From positions 248,001 through 312,000 of the forward strand of contig CBDDEE010000031.1 of assembly GCA_965226855.1 (NCBI GenBank): DNA of 64,000 nucleotides. Reading direction: 5' to 3'. The stretch is from JAUXJB01 sp965226855. Lineage in GTDB: Bacteria > Myxococcota_A > UBA9160 > SZUA-336. Shown here piece by piece: positions 49,365 to 58,576 of the stretch. The translations under genes and the position numbers were made by a program. Position 1 is the first letter of the stretch. The number at the start of each line of letters is the position of its first letter. The notes under the pieces were generated by a model, which made no database searches, was not told the DNA's origin, and was given only the letters and a program-made list of their open reading frames with translations.

Positions 49365-50758
49365 GTGAGCTCCCCTCCCGTCGGGCGTGGTACGCGGACC
49401 TCCTGCAGCTCTGCGTCCAGGGCAGAGATGACCTCTTGCACCACGGGATTTTCCTTTGCCTCGCGACGCAGGCGCGCCTCGCGCTCGGAGGCCGTGGGGC
49501 CGGGCGTGGGCTCGGCGCTGGGTGGTGCGGATGTCTGGAACCGCCGCTTCGGGCGGCGCGAGCCGCGCTCTGGCCCCCCTTGTGACGGCTCGTTCCCGCC
49601 CGGCGCCCCCCCGCCAGCAGGGCCTTCGAGCGCATCGAGGCGCTCGATCAGCGAGCTGAGCGCCTCGGCCTCGGGCAGGGTCGCGAGACGCACGACGGCC
49701 ATCTCGAGCGCCTGCTCGGGCCGGGGCGCAAGCCCGAGCTCCTGGTTTCGCGTCAAGAGGACGCGGAACAGGCGCTGCAGCGTCTCGGGGTCGTGAGGCT
49801 TGGCGCGGCGCTGCAGCTCCGCCACCTCTGCGGGGGCCGCATCGACGAGCGGGGCCAGATCCTCTACCAGCCGGGCCACAAGCAGGTCCCGCAGCTCCTG
49901 CAGGATCGCGGCCGCGAGGCGGACCCCGTCGACGCCAGCATCGATGGCGCGGCGCACCGCAGCCAGGGCGGCGCTGGCGTCACGAGCGAGCACGGGATCG
50001 ACGATGTCCGTGACAATCTTGTGCTCGATCAGGTCCAGGATCTCGCGAGCGCCCTCCTCCTCGATCGCGTTGCCGAACGCGCTCACCAGCCGATCGAGCA
50101 AGGTCTCGGCGTCGCGCAGGCTGCCGTCGCTCTCGCGCACCAGAGCGCGCATCACCGACTCGGGAATCGAGATCCCTTCGGCGCTCGCGATCTGATGCAA
50201 GCGGTCGAGCATTTCGCGCGACCCCAGGCGCTTGAAGTCGAAGCGCTGCACACGCGAGAGCACCGTTGCGGGGATCTTCTGGGCGTCGGTCGTCGCGAAG
50301 ATGAATAGGCTGTGCGCCGGCGGCTCCTCCAGAGTCTTGAGCAGCGCGTTGAAGGCCTGCGTCGACAGCATGTGGACCTCATCGATGATGTAGATCCGGT
50401 ACTTTCCCGGCGCGGCCGCGTAGCGGATGTTGTCCCGGATTTCGCGCACGCTGTCCACGCCCGTGTTGCTCGCCGCGTCGATCTCCTGCACGTCGAGCGA
50501 GATTGACGCGGCGATCTCCGTGCACGACGAGCACTTTCCGCAGGGCTTCTCCGTCGGGCCCTCGTCGCAGTTGAGCGAGCGCGCCAGGATCCGGGCGATC
50601 GAGGTCTTTCCGGTCCCGCGTGGCCCAGCCAGCAAGAGGGCGTGAGGCAGGCGCCCGTGCACGAGCGCGTTCCGCAGCGCCGTCGTGACGTGCCTCTGGC
50701 CAGAGACTTCCTCGAACGACTGAGGCCGCCAGCGGCGCGCCAGAACCTCGTAGCTCAT
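49361..50758 (-). CDS. dnaX: DNA polymerase III subunit gamma/tau
   Basis: A 465-residue clamp-loader ATPase. It begins SYEVLARRWRPQSFEEVSGQ, with Walker A GPRGTGKTSIARILARSLNC, the zinc module (CGKCSSCTEI), IYIIDEVHMLSTQAFNALLKTLEEPP, and ATTDAQKIPATVLSRVQRFDFKRL. The C-terminal part is short and Pro/Arg-rich, so tau-type domains IV-V are reduced. The SRP RNA gene precedes it by 45 bp, an arrangement seen in many bacteria. Confidence 0.96.
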   Translation of the reverse strand: MSYEVLARRWRPQSFEEVSGQRHVTTALRNALVHGRLPHALLLAGPRGTGKTSIARILARSLNCDEGPTEKPCGKCSSCTEIAASISLDVQEIDAASNTGVDSVREIRDNIRYAAAPGKYRIYIIDEVHMLSTQAFNALLKTLEEPPAHSLFIFATTDAQKIPATVLSRVQRFDFKRLGSREMLDRLHQIASAEGISIPESVMRALVRESDGSLRDAETLLDRLVSAFGNAIEEEGAREILDLIEHKIVTDIVDPVLARDASAALAAVRRAIDAGVDGVRLAAAILQELRDLLVARLVEDLAPLVDAAPAEVAELQRRAKPHDPETLQRLFRVLLTRNQELGLAPRPEQALEMAVVRLATLPEAEALSSLIERLDALEGPAGGGAPGGNEPSQGGPERGSRRPKRRFQTSAPPSAEPTPGPTASEREARLRREAKENPVVQEVISALDAELQEVRVPRPTGGELT

Positions 50759-50802
50759 GAACGACTTTCCCTACTTCATCGCAGAAGGTCGTCCCAGAGG
50801 GA

Positions 50803-50904
50803 GATCGCTGGGCCGATCCAACCACCTGCCCCGCAACGCTACCGTTGCTTCCTTCCGGACCTGGCGGAGTTCACGAGCGAACCACCGGCCGGGGCCCAGC
50901 GATC
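50803..50904 (-). ncRNA. ffs: Bacterial small signal recognition particle RNA (4.5S type)
   Basis: The minus strand has the SRP RNA core CAGGTCCGGAAGGAAGCA, which holds the tetraloop GGAA and the symmetric loop bound by Ffh. The ends GATCGCTGGGCC and GGCCCAGCGATC are exact complements and close a long hairpin of about 102 nt. The 5' two-thirds of the gene lies inside the reading frame of the M20 peptidase on the same strand. A sigma70-like promoter lies just upstream. Confidence 0.95.
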
Positions 50905-52215
50905 ACCGTCGGGGACGAATGCGGGTGACAATACTCCCCGCTCCTGGGTGCGTAAAGCAAGTCGGCGCATCAAGATAGCGCCGAGCGCGGCCCGCTCTGA
51001 CAGGCTGTCCAGTACGACGAATTCCCGGTCCGTATGTGCCGCGCCGCCACGCACGCCCATGGAGTCGAGTGTCGGCAAACCCAGTGCGCCGGTCAGCGAG
51101 CCATCGGTTCCGCCCCCCGCATGGATGGGTGGGGGGAGCTCGGAGCCGAGCGCACGCGCGACCTCCGCGTGCAGCTCGAGCAGCTCGCGAGTGGCGTCGG
51201 TCTCTCGCTTTGGCGGACGATGCAAGGTGCCCCAGAGAGCCCCGTGCGTTCCCTCTACGTGTGGCTGGGCCGCGATCTGCTCCAGGCGTTCGCGGATCTC
51301 GTCGCCCTGGTTCGAATCGTCGTAGCGCAGATCGATCCACGCCTCCGCGAACTCGGGCACGATGTTGCGCTTGGTGCCTCCATCGAAGGTACCTGTGTTC
51401 AAAGTGATGCCGGCGTCGTAGTTCGTCAGTGCCTCGATCTCCACGACCTTCCGCGCAAGGGCAAGGATGGCACTGCGACCCTTGCTGTGCGCGCCCCCCG
51501 CGTGCGACGCCACGCCATCGACCGTGAGATAGAACTGTCCCAGGCCGCGCCGGGAGCGGACCATCTCACCGCCTGGCCGCGCGCTCTCGAAGACGAACCC
51601 GAGGGTAGCCTTGCGGGCCTCCGCCTCGATACGCAGCCGCGTGCTGAGCGATCCGATCTCCTCGTCTGCGTTCAAGAGCACGGTCCACTGCGCCCGATCG
51701 AGATCACCGCTCTCCGCCAGCGCGCGCAGCGCAAAGAACAGGACGACCAGGCCGCCCTTCATGTCGGACACACCCGGTCCGATCGCGCGCAGCGGGTCGT
51801 CCCGATCCAACCGGTAGCTCTGAAAGGGGGAGTCCGGCTCGAAGACGGTGTCGTAGTGGCCCAAGACGAGGAAGCGCTGGCTTGCCGGTCCCGGTCCAGG
51901 GCGCCGCGCGACGATCAGCGGCCCCACCCCGACGCGCCCGCGACCGGGGTAGGCGTCGAGCCACTCGGAGTGGCGCTCGACCTCGAAGCCGAGCTCCAGC
52001 AGGGGGGTAACGAGCAGCTGGGCGAAAGCCTCGAGCCCTGGACGGTTGAACGTGCCAGTGTTCAGAGCCACCCAGCGCTCGAGCTGCGCGACCATCTCCT
52101 GCTGGCGGGCCTGCAGGCGTTCCCGAATCAGGCGTTCGTCGGCGTCGAGCTGGGCTGCGGCGGGTGGCGCGGCCAGGCCAAGCATCAGCAGCGTGCACAC
52201 CGCCCTTCGCAGCAC
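50839..52215 (-). CDS. Secreted M20-family metallopeptidase (carboxypeptidase G2-like)
   Basis: A 458-residue exported enzyme with signal peptide RAVCTLLMLGLAAPPAAAQ. Zinc ligands are in FLVLGHYDTVFEPDSPF, IGPGVSDMKGGLVVLFFAL and the catalytic Glu pair in VLLNADEEIGS; the lid domain contains GVASHAGGAHSKGRSAI. The last ligand is in AAHTDREFVV. Relatives hydrolyse C-terminal glutamate from folates or peptides. The last 21 codons and the stop lie within the SRP RNA gene. GGGGAGG precedes the start. Divergent from the histidine kinase. Confidence 0.92.
   Translation of the reverse strand: MLRRAVCTLLMLGLAAPPAAAQLDADERLIRERLQARQQEMVAQLERWVALNTGTFNRPGLEAFAQLLVTPLLELGFEVERHSEWLDAYPGRGRVGVGPLIVARRPGPGPASQRFLVLGHYDTVFEPDSPFQSYRLDRDDPLRAIGPGVSDMKGGLVVLFFALRALAESGDLDRAQWTVLLNADEEIGSLSTRLRIEAEARKATLGFVFESARPGGEMVRSRRGLGQFYLTVDGVASHAGGAHSKGRSAILALARKVVEIEALTNYDAGITLNTGTFDGGTKRNIVPEFAEAWIDLRYDDSNQGDEIRERLEQIAAQPHVEGTHGALWGTLHRPPKRETDATRELLELHAEVARALGSELPPPIHAGGGTDGSLTGALGLPTLDSMGVRGGAAHTDREFVVLDSLSERAALGAILMRRLALRTQERGVLSPAFVPDGDRWAPAGGSLVNSARSGRKQR
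50928..50956 (-). promoter_or_regulatory. Candidate sigma70 promoter of the SRP RNA
   Basis: TTTACG (50956-50951), a 17-nt spacer and TATTGT (50933-50928) give 4/6 matches to each box. The predicted start is about 17 nt before the first paired base of the SRP RNA. The promoter lies in the M20 peptidase coding region. Confidence 0.5.
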
Positions 52216-52252
52216 TCAGACACCTCCCCAGGTAGCGGGCGCCATAGTACCG

Positions 52253-52258
52253 TACACT
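52253..52258 (+). promoter_or_regulatory. -10 element TACACT, leaderless start of histidine kinase
   Basis: TACACT ends 6 nt before the ATG at 52265; no Shine-Dalgarno. Confidence 0.45.
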
Positions 52259-52264
52259 TACGAG

Positions 52265-53200
52265 ATGGATCGTCGCGGCGTTACCGTCCCGATCACGCTG
52301 ACAGTGGGACTCGTAACCATCACGATAGCGCTCACCGCGGGCTGGCAGATCCTGGTGGCACGCGAGTTCGAGGCCTTCGCGGAGGGCTTCACCTCGATCC
52401 ACTGGCTCATCGCCATTCTGGGCTCGGTGTTCTTCGTCACGATCATCACCGTGGCGATCCTGCAGGCGGTCTGGCTCGTGCGTGAGATTCGCACGAATCA
52501 GCGGCAGCGGAACTTTCTGGACGCCGTCACGCACGAGCTTCACACGCCGCTGACCTCGCTGCGCCTGTACGTCGACACGCTGCAGGGGAAGTCGCTCGAC
52601 GAGGAGCAGCGCGGCGAGTTCCTCGACGTCATGTCCGACGACATCGACCGGCTGCAGCGAACGATCGACCAGATCCTGAGCGCGGCGCGCACGGAGGCGC
52701 GCCGGAACCACCGCACGCCCGTCGACCTGCGCGGCCTGCTGGGCGAGTGTGTGGCCGACGCGCGCGAACGACACGGCCTGGATGAAGAGGCGCTGCGCCT
52801 CCAGGTCCCGGCACTCGCGCGCGTGCGCGGCGACATCGAGCAGCTGCGCCTCGCCTTCCGCAACCTGATCGAGAACGCGATCCGCTACGCGGGCGAGCGG
52901 ACGCGCGTCTGCGTGCGCGTGCGCCCGGCTTCGGGCCGCAAGCTAGAGGTCGAGGTGGAGGACCAGGGCATCGGGCTGCCCGAGTCGGCGCTCGGCCGCG
53001 TCTTCCAGCGCTTCCAGCGCATCTCCCAGGAAGCCGTGCGTAGTCCTGGGGGCCTGGGGCTGGGGCTCTTCATCGTCCGCAACGTGATCCGCGGGCACGG
53101 CGGGACGGTGCGGGCGGAGAGCGACGGTGAGGGGAAGGGCAGTCGGTTCATCGTCACGCTCTCAGGACAGCTCGATGAATCCGTCCATCCTGCTCGTTGA
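52265..53200 (+). CDS. Membrane sensor histidine kinase
   Basis: A 311-residue kinase with two N-terminal membrane helices (PITLTVGLVTITIALTAGW and LIAILGSVFFVTIITVAIL) with only a short loop between them, so sensing is probably in or near the membrane. HisKA follows: NFLDAVTHELHTPLTSLRLYV with the phosphoacceptor His; HATPase: FRNLIENAIRYAG, VEVEDQGIGLPES, GGLGLGLFIVRNVIRGHGG. It overlaps the response regulator by 26 bp, so the pair is cotranscribed. The signal is unknown. Confidence 0.93.
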   Translation: MDRRGVTVPITLTVGLVTITIALTAGWQILVAREFEAFAEGFTSIHWLIAILGSVFFVTIITVAILQAVWLVREIRTNQRQRNFLDAVTHELHTPLTSLRLYVDTLQGKSLDEEQRGEFLDVMSDDIDRLQRTIDQILSAARTEARRNHRTPVDLRGLLGECVADARERHGLDEEALRLQVPALARVRGDIEQLRLAFRNLIENAIRYAGERTRVCVRVRPASGRKLEVEVEDQGIGLPESALGRVFQRFQRISQEAVRSPGGLGLGLFIVRNVIRGHGGTVRAESDGEGKGSRFIVTLSGQLDESVHPAR

Positions 53201-53876
53201 AGACGAGGAGCACCTCGCCAGAGGCCTGCGCTTCAACTTCGAGGCCGAGGGCTACCGCGTAGAGCTCTTCGAGCGCGGGGAGGACGCGCTCGAGCGGATC
53301 GAGGCAAGGGACGCGGAGCCCGTCGACCTCATCGTGCTCGACGTCATGCTCCCGGGCATCTCTGGCATCGAGGTGCTCGAGCAGCTGCGCAGGGGCGACA
53401 ACCCCGTGCCGGTCCTGCTCCTCACCGCGCGCGACACCGAAGAGGACATCGTGACCGGACTCGACATGGGCGCGGACGACTACCTGACCAAGCCCTTCTC
53501 TCTGCCCGTCCTGCTGGCGCGTGTGCGCACGTTGCTGCGCCGCGCCACTCACGTCGACGAAGCAGGCACGGAGCAGCACCCCTTCCAGATTGGCAAGGTC
53601 ACCGTCTACCCGAACCGCTTCGAGCTCGAGCGCAACGGCGAACGCCTGAAGCTCACCGCGAAGGAGCTGAGCCTGCTCTCCCTCCTCTTCGCCCGCCGCG
53701 GCAGCGCGGTGAGCCGCGGCGAGATCTTGCAGCAGGTCTGGGACCTCCACCCGGAAACCCGTACCCGTGTCGTCGACACCTTCGTCCTCCGCCTCCGCAA
53801 GCTGATCGAGCCGGACCCAAAATCCCCCGAGTTCCTCCTCTCCGTCCGCTCCTTCGGCTACCGCCTGGAAGCCTAG
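53175..53876 (+). CDS. OmpR-family response regulator
   Basis: A 233-residue regulator: receiver domain (1-120) with ILLVEDEEHLARGL acidic pair, phosphoacceptor in LIVLDVMLPGISG, LLLTARDTEEDIVTGLDMGADDYLTKPFS with conserved Thr and Lys; and winged-helix DNA-binding domain (130-233) with LTAKELSLLSLLFARRG and the recognition region RVVDTFVLRLRKLIEPDP. Partner of the preceding kinase. Its targets cannot be read. Confidence 0.95.
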   Translation: MNPSILLVEDEEHLARGLRFNFEAEGYRVELFERGEDALERIEARDAEPVDLIVLDVMLPGISGIEVLEQLRRGDNPVPVLLLTARDTEEDIVTGLDMGADDYLTKPFSLPVLLARVRTLLRRATHVDEAGTEQHPFQIGKVTVYPNRFELERNGERLKLTAKELSLLSLLFARRGSAVSRGEILQQVWDLHPETRTRVVDTFVLRLRKLIEPDPKSPEFLLSVRSFGYRLEA

Positions 53877-53885
53877 GCTCAGAAC

Positions 53886-56108
53886 TTAGGGACCGTCCCC
53901 AAGTTCCGAGCCCAGGAGGAAGAGGGTCGCGAGCATGGCGGCGAGGGCTGTTGCCAGTGCCAGGGGGAAGGACCAGAACGGAAAGGCGAGCGAGGGGAGG
54001 TAGCCTGTGAGGACCGCGATGGCGGCCACGAGGAGGGCGTAGGGGGCCTGGGTGCGGACGTGGTCGACGTGGTCGCTTGCGCTCGCGACGGAGGAGAGAA
54101 CGGTCGTGTCGGAGATGGGGGAGCAGTGGTCGCCGAAGATCGAGCCTTCGAGCACAGCCCCGATGCAGACCACGACCATGCCGAGCGATCCGATCTCGTG
54201 CTGCAGACCGACCGCGGCCGCGAGGCCGACCACGTTCGGCAGCAGGATCGACATCGTTCCCCAAGATGTTCCCGTTGCGAAGGAGACGCCGCTCGCCGCG
54301 ACGAAGAGCAGTGTGGGGAGCCAGAGCGCATCGACGCGGCCAGAGGTCAGGGCCACCAGATAGTCGGCGGTGCTCACGTCGACGCAGACCCGCCCGATCA
54401 TCCAGGCCTCGAACAGGATGACGATCGCGATGGTGAGCGCACGCGTGCTGATTAGCGCGGCGCGCGCCGCATCACGCCCGGGCAAGTGCCCGCGACGCGT
54501 GCGCCAGAAACCCAGCGGCCAGCCAACGAGTGCCCAACCGGCTGCGAACACTCCTGTGTAGGCGAGTGGTCCGGCGAGTCCACCGCCCAGGTAGACGCTG
54601 AGCTCGCCCTCCAGGGGCGGAGCGAATGCGACCGCCGCCAGCACACCTGCAACGAGCCCGCCGCGCAGCCCGTTCGAGCCGCTCAGGAAGACAGTCAGAA
54701 TCAGGCCAACGCAGCTCGCGGTGAACAGCGCGGTCGCCCCGCTGCCATCGAGCAGCACGCCCGTGAGCCCGGGCAGTGTCAGCAGTAGGGCAGGGTCGTC
54801 GGCGAGCACCGCGTAGCCGCCGCCGCGCCGAAAGATCTCCTGCAGCGCGACGAGCACGACGGCCAGGATCGGAAGCATGGCGTTCCGCGCCCGTGGCGCG
54901 ATGTCGGAGCTGGCCCGGAGCCCGGTCAAGGCCGAGGAGACCATGGGCGTTCCGCCGTCGCGCACGAGCTGCCCCAGGTTGCGCGCGCGGCGCTCGGCCG
55001 TGCGCATGGGACCGAAGTCGCGGCCCGTCCAGATGACGAGCGCGACGAAGCAGAGCGCGAAGATGCTGTAGAAGCGAAACGGGATGGTCTGAAAGAAGAT
55101 GGCGTACGCGTTCTCGACGATCCCCGCAGCGGGAAGCTGCGGAGCGAACGTCGAGACCTCGAACGCGATCCACGTGGAGACGACCGAGAGGCCCGCCACC
55201 GGGGCGGCCGTGCTGTCCACGATGTAGGCCAGCTTCTCGCGCGAGATGCTGAGGCGATCGGTCAGGGGACGCATGGAGTTGCCGACGATCAGGCAGTTCG
55301 AGTAATCGTCGAAGAACAGGCCGAGTCCCGAGGCAAAGGCGACGGCCAGCGTGGAGCGCACGGTCTGCGCGAAGCGCGCCACCAGGTGGATCATGCCCAT
55401 GACGCCGCCGCTCCGGGTCATCACCCCCACCATCGCGATCAGCGCAACGGTGAAACCGATCACCTCCAGCCGGAACGTGTCCAGGATTTCGCGCCGCAGG
55501 TACACGGCGAACACGTCCCAGAACGCGGCCGGGAGCACGAAGAGCGCAGAGACGTCCGTCTGCAGACGCATGAGCACCGCACCCGACAGGATCCCGAGGA
55601 ACAGCGCTGTCACCGTTGCGCGAAAAGCCAGCGCTACCGCGATGGCGAGCAGCGGCGGCAGGAGCGCGGTCCGCGTCGGGATGATCCAGAGACCGAGCGC
55701 TTCGAAGCGCTGCACCTCGCTCCCGTGGACGAGCGCGGCTCGAAGGGTGAGCGCACGTTCCTCTTCCGCGAGCACGAGCTCGAGCCTGAGCTCTGCTGGG
55801 CCCTCGACGACGGTGAAGCTCGTACCGCGCTCGTCGTTCACGACGTTCAGCAGCGAGTCGAACGGGCGCCGGAACACCGGGTCGCCCTCGACACGTCGCC
55901 CGTCGTGCAGGAGCGCGAGCTGGAAGCGCTCAGCGTCGGGGCCCCGCTCCGCGAGCGCGTCGAAGATCGCCGCGCCCGCCTCCCCCTCGAGCAGCTTCGG
56001 AACACCCTGGGCCAGGAGCGCGTCGTGATCGGGCTCGGGATACAGAAGCGCCAGCGCGAGTGCGATCCCGGCGAGCGGGAGCAGCCGCGCAGCCAGACGC
56101 GTGTTCAT
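53886..56108 (-). CDS. NhaC-type Na+/H+ antiporter family protein with N-terminal extension
   Basis: A 740-residue membrane protein. A first hydrophobic segment (LLPLAGIALALALLYP) anchors about 110 residues of soluble domain (HDGRRVEGDPVF, RGTSFTVVEGPAELRLEL), followed by 12 or more helices of the NhaC/ArsB-like fold: ATVTALFLGILSGAVL, GLGLFFDDYSNCLIVGNSMRPLTDRL, TAAPVAGLSVVSTWIAFEV, and FATGTSWGTMSILLPNVV and SIFGDHCSPISDTTVLSS. These last motifs are strongly conserved in NhaC. The extra soluble domain is unusual. Start ATG at 56108. Confidence 0.88.
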   Translation of the reverse strand: MNTRLAARLLPLAGIALALALLYPEPDHDALLAQGVPKLLEGEAGAAIFDALAERGPDAERFQLALLHDGRRVEGDPVFRRPFDSLLNVVNDERGTSFTVVEGPAELRLELVLAEEERALTLRAALVHGSEVQRFEALGLWIIPTRTALLPPLLAIAVALAFRATVTALFLGILSGAVLMRLQTDVSALFVLPAAFWDVFAVYLRREILDTFRLEVIGFTVALIAMVGVMTRSGGVMGMIHLVARFAQTVRSTLAVAFASGLGLFFDDYSNCLIVGNSMRPLTDRLSISREKLAYIVDSTAAPVAGLSVVSTWIAFEVSTFAPQLPAAGIVENAYAIFFQTIPFRFYSIFALCFVALVIWTGRDFGPMRTAERRARNLGQLVRDGGTPMVSSALTGLRASSDIAPRARNAMLPILAVVLVALQEIFRRGGGYAVLADDPALLLTLPGLTGVLLDGSGATALFTASCVGLILTVFLSGSNGLRGGLVAGVLAAVAFAPPLEGELSVYLGGGLAGPLAYTGVFAAGWALVGWPLGFWRTRRGHLPGRDAARAALISTRALTIAIVILFEAWMIGRVCVDVSTADYLVALTSGRVDALWLPTLLFVAASGVSFATGTSWGTMSILLPNVVGLAAAVGLQHEIGSLGMVVVCIGAVLEGSIFGDHCSPISDTTVLSSVASASDHVDHVRTQAPYALLVAAIAVLTGYLPSLAFPFWSFPLALATALAAMLATLFLLGSELGDGP

Positions 56109-56255
56109 CCAGGTCCGTCTCCGTGGGGGCGGCGCGATTGTAGCGCGCGGCGGCATGCAGATGATCCAGAAACACACCGACGAGGAGCGCGAGAAGAAGG
56201 AGAAGGCCGCCGCGGCGGAGTGATCCGAACTCTCACCGAGGGAGAGTCGAGCAAC

Positions 56256-56456
56256 CTATTGGGCGCTCGTGGACCCCTTGAGTGTGAGGTACAGGCCGAC
56301 TGCTGCTATCACCACTCCCGCAGTGGCACCGGCGGTCTGCTGACGCCCGAAGCCGGGATTGTCTCCAATTCCGATGACGTCGGCGAGCAGAGACGCGCCC
56401 AAGAGCCCTATCCCGACCAGTAGCAAGACTATCGCTGCTGTCTTGTCGCCACGCAC
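56256..56456 (-). CDS. Small two-helix membrane protein
   Basis: A 66-residue protein with two hydrophobic helices (AAIVLLLVGIGLLGASLLADVIGIG and TAGATAGVVIAAVGLYLTLKG). GTG at 56456 follows GGGAGG by 7 nt; a longer frame upstream has no start signal. Similar tiny membrane proteins with the pattern LLxGIxLLGxSLLAD...GFGxxQ are widespread and uncharacterised. Function unknown. Confidence 0.6.
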   Translation of the reverse strand: MRGDKTAAIVLLLVGIGLLGASLLADVIGIGDNPGFGRQQTAGATAGVVIAAVGLYLTLKGSTSAQ

Positions 56457-56565
56457 AGACTGCCCTCCCAGCCTCTTCTTCGGCCATGGTCTCACCGCAG
56501 AGCGTGATGTCAAGCGCGCGCCGGTGCCATGACGGGTGCGATTGACGTTAGACTCGGCGGCAGCA

Positions 56566-57585
56566 ATGAAGCCCGTCGGAGTCATCGTCAATCCTGTGTC
56601 GGGGCGGGATGTCAGACGGTTAGCTGCACGTGCGCGGAGCTCCACGCCGGAGGACAAGCGCAATCAGGTGGCGCGGGCGGTCGTCGGTGCGGCGGCGGCC
56701 GGGGCGGAGCGCATCATCGTGTTCCGGGATCCGTTCCGCATCGGGGTCGGCGCGGTCGAGAGCTTGCGGATCGACGCAAAGATCGAGGTGCTCGACATCG
56801 GCGCATCCGTTAAGCCCGAGGACACGACGCGCGCGGCCGAGCTGATGCGCGAGGCGGGTTGCGGGGCGGTCGTGGTGCTCGGAGGCGACGGCACGAACCG
56901 CGGAATCGTCAAGGTGTGGGAGGAGGCGCCGCTCCTGCCGATCTCCACCGGCACGAACAACACTTTTCCGATCATGGTCGAGGCGACGGTCGCGGGCGCG
57001 GCCTGCGGGCTCGTGGCGTCGGGCCGGATCGGGCTGCACGAGGTCGCCCGGCCGGCCAAGCTGATCCGGCTCGAGATCGGAGGCAGAACGCCCGACCTCG
57101 GCTTGATCGACGTCGTGCTGCTCGTCGACGACATGGTGGGCAACCTGCTGCCCTACGATCCAGACAAGCTCCGCACGATCGTGCTATCCCGCGCGGTTGC
57201 GACCGGCGTGGGCGTGACGCCGATCGGCGGGCTGCTCGAGAGCTGCGGGGCAGAGGACGAGTACGGGCTGGTGGTCGAGTGCACGGGACCGGAGGGCGAC
57301 GGCCGTCCGCTGCGCGCCGCGCTCTCGCAGGGGCTTTACCGGAGCGTGCACGTGCGCGGCTGGCGCAGGGTCGAGCTCGGCGAGCCGGTCGTGGTGCACG
57401 GTCCGGGCGTGCTGGCCTTGGACGGCGATCGCGAGTACACGCTCGCAGAGAGCGAGACTGCGCAGCTGCGCGTGGTGCGCGAGGGTCCCTATGTGATCGA
57501 CGTGGAACGAGCAATGCGACTCGCCGGTGAGCGCGAGCTGTTCTTCGACCTGGAAGGCTGGCACGACGCGCTGGACGAGCTGTAG
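56566..57585 (+). CDS. ATP-NAD kinase-like protein (AcoX-like)
   Basis: A 339-residue protein with an NAD-kinase/diacylglycerol-kinase fold. KPVGVIVNPVSGRDVRRLAARA forms the first strand and AVVVLGGDGTNRGI is the G-G-D-G-T nucleotide motif; ISTGTNNTFPIMVEATVAG follows. This pattern matches the ATP-NAD kinase family that includes AcoX of acetoin operons, whose role is poorly known. No acetoin genes are adjacent. ATG at 56566 lies 11 nt after TAGACT. The HEAT gene follows in 2 bp. Confidence 0.88.
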   Translation: MKPVGVIVNPVSGRDVRRLAARARSSTPEDKRNQVARAVVGAAAAGAERIIVFRDPFRIGVGAVESLRIDAKIEVLDIGASVKPEDTTRAAELMREAGCGAVVVLGGDGTNRGIVKVWEEAPLLPISTGTNNTFPIMVEATVAGAACGLVASGRIGLHEVARPAKLIRLEIGGRTPDLGLIDVVLLVDDMVGNLLPYDPDKLRTIVLSRAVATGVGVTPIGGLLESCGAEDEYGLVVECTGPEGDGRPLRAALSQGLYRSVHVRGWRRVELGEPVVVHGPGVLALDGDREYTLAESETAQLRVVREGPYVIDVERAMRLAGERELFFDLEGWHDALDEL

Positions 57586-57587
57586 CG

Positions 57588-58556
57588 ATGGCGCGGGACC
57601 GCAAGCTCGAAGTGGCCCTCGCCGCGCTGCGCTCCGTGCGCGACGACCCGCGCTCCAACGCTGCCACCACCGAGCTTCGCAACGCGCTTGAGCACCGCTC
57701 TTCTCACGTTGTCGCCTCGGCGGCCGGTCTCATCGCCGAGCTGGACATCCGGGGCCTCGCGAGAGAGCTCGAGGCGGCCTTCGACCGCTTCATGCGCGAC
57801 CCCGCGAAGACGGACAAGGGCTGCAGGGCGAAGGCCGCGCTGTCCGACGCGCTCTACCGGACCGAGGAGGCGGCTCACGCGCTGTACCTCCGCGGCATCC
57901 GCCACGTGCAGCTGGAGCCGGTGTACGGCGGCAAGGCCGACACTGCCGCTCGCCTGCGCGGAGTCTGCGCACTGGGCCTCGTGCGCATCAACTACCCCGA
58001 CGTGCTGGCGGAGCTTGCGGAGCTGCTCGCGGACCCGGAGCCCGCCGCCCGCAGGAGCGCGGCGCGCGCGATCGGCTACCACGAGAGCGAGCGCGGGTTG
58101 CCGCTGCTCCGTTTGAAGCTGCTCTCCGGAGACGAAGACCCGGAGGTGATCGCAGAGTGCCTTGCTGCGCTGCTGAAGATCGGGTCCGACTCCTCGCTCG
58201 CCTTCGTCGGGCGTCTGCTCGAGCGCGCTGACCGTGAGACCTGCCAGGCCGCCGCGCTCGCGCTCGGCGAATCGAGAGTCCCCGACGCGCTTGCGCTGCT
58301 GCGCGACCTGTGGGAACGCAATGACGATGCCGAGCTCCGCCGCACCGCCCTGCTGGCGATCGCCACGCTGCGCCACGATCAGGCCCTGGAGTTCCTGCTC
58401 GCGCTCATTGCAGAAGGGATAGGACCCAGCGCGCGCGACGCGATCGAGGCGCTGGCCATCTACAAGGACGACGTGGCGCTGTGCGAACGCGTCCGCAACA
58501 CCGCAGAGCGGCGCGAAGACCTGGACCTGAGTGGGGCGCTCGAAAAGGCGTTCTGA
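57588..58556 (+). CDS. HEAT-repeat protein
   Basis: A 322-residue protein made of helical repeats of about 30 residues, e.g. LAELLADPEPAARRSAARAIGYHESERGLPLL, LSGDEDPEVIAECLAALLKIG, ALALGESRVPDALALLRDLWERND and LRRTALLAIATLRHDQALEFL. HEAT repeats bind proteins; partners are not apparent. It follows the NAD-kinase-like gene by 2 bp, so the two are coexpressed. No signal peptide. Confidence 0.88.
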   Translation: MARDRKLEVALAALRSVRDDPRSNAATTELRNALEHRSSHVVASAAGLIAELDIRGLARELEAAFDRFMRDPAKTDKGCRAKAALSDALYRTEEAAHALYLRGIRHVQLEPVYGGKADTAARLRGVCALGLVRINYPDVLAELAELLADPEPAARRSAARAIGYHESERGLPLLRLKLLSGDEDPEVIAECLAALLKIGSDSSLAFVGRLLERADRETCQAAALALGESRVPDALALLRDLWERNDDAELRRTALLAIATLRHDQALEFLLALIAEGIGPSARDAIEALAIYKDDVALCERVRNTAERREDLDLSGALEKAF

Positions 58557-58564
58557 CGGGCTGG

Positions 58565-58570
58565 TAGAAT
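58565..58570 (+). promoter_or_regulatory. -10 element TAGAAT, leaderless start of RND adaptor
   Basis: TAGAAT ends 6 nt before the GTG at 58577. No Shine-Dalgarno. Confidence 0.5.
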
Positions 58571-58576
58571 ACCGAG

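Noticed and set aside
56156..56224. 22-codon charged open frame (MQMIQKHTDEEREKKEK...) on the plus strand
   Set aside because: Very short, in the gap upstream of the antiporter gene, without ribosome site or known relatives.
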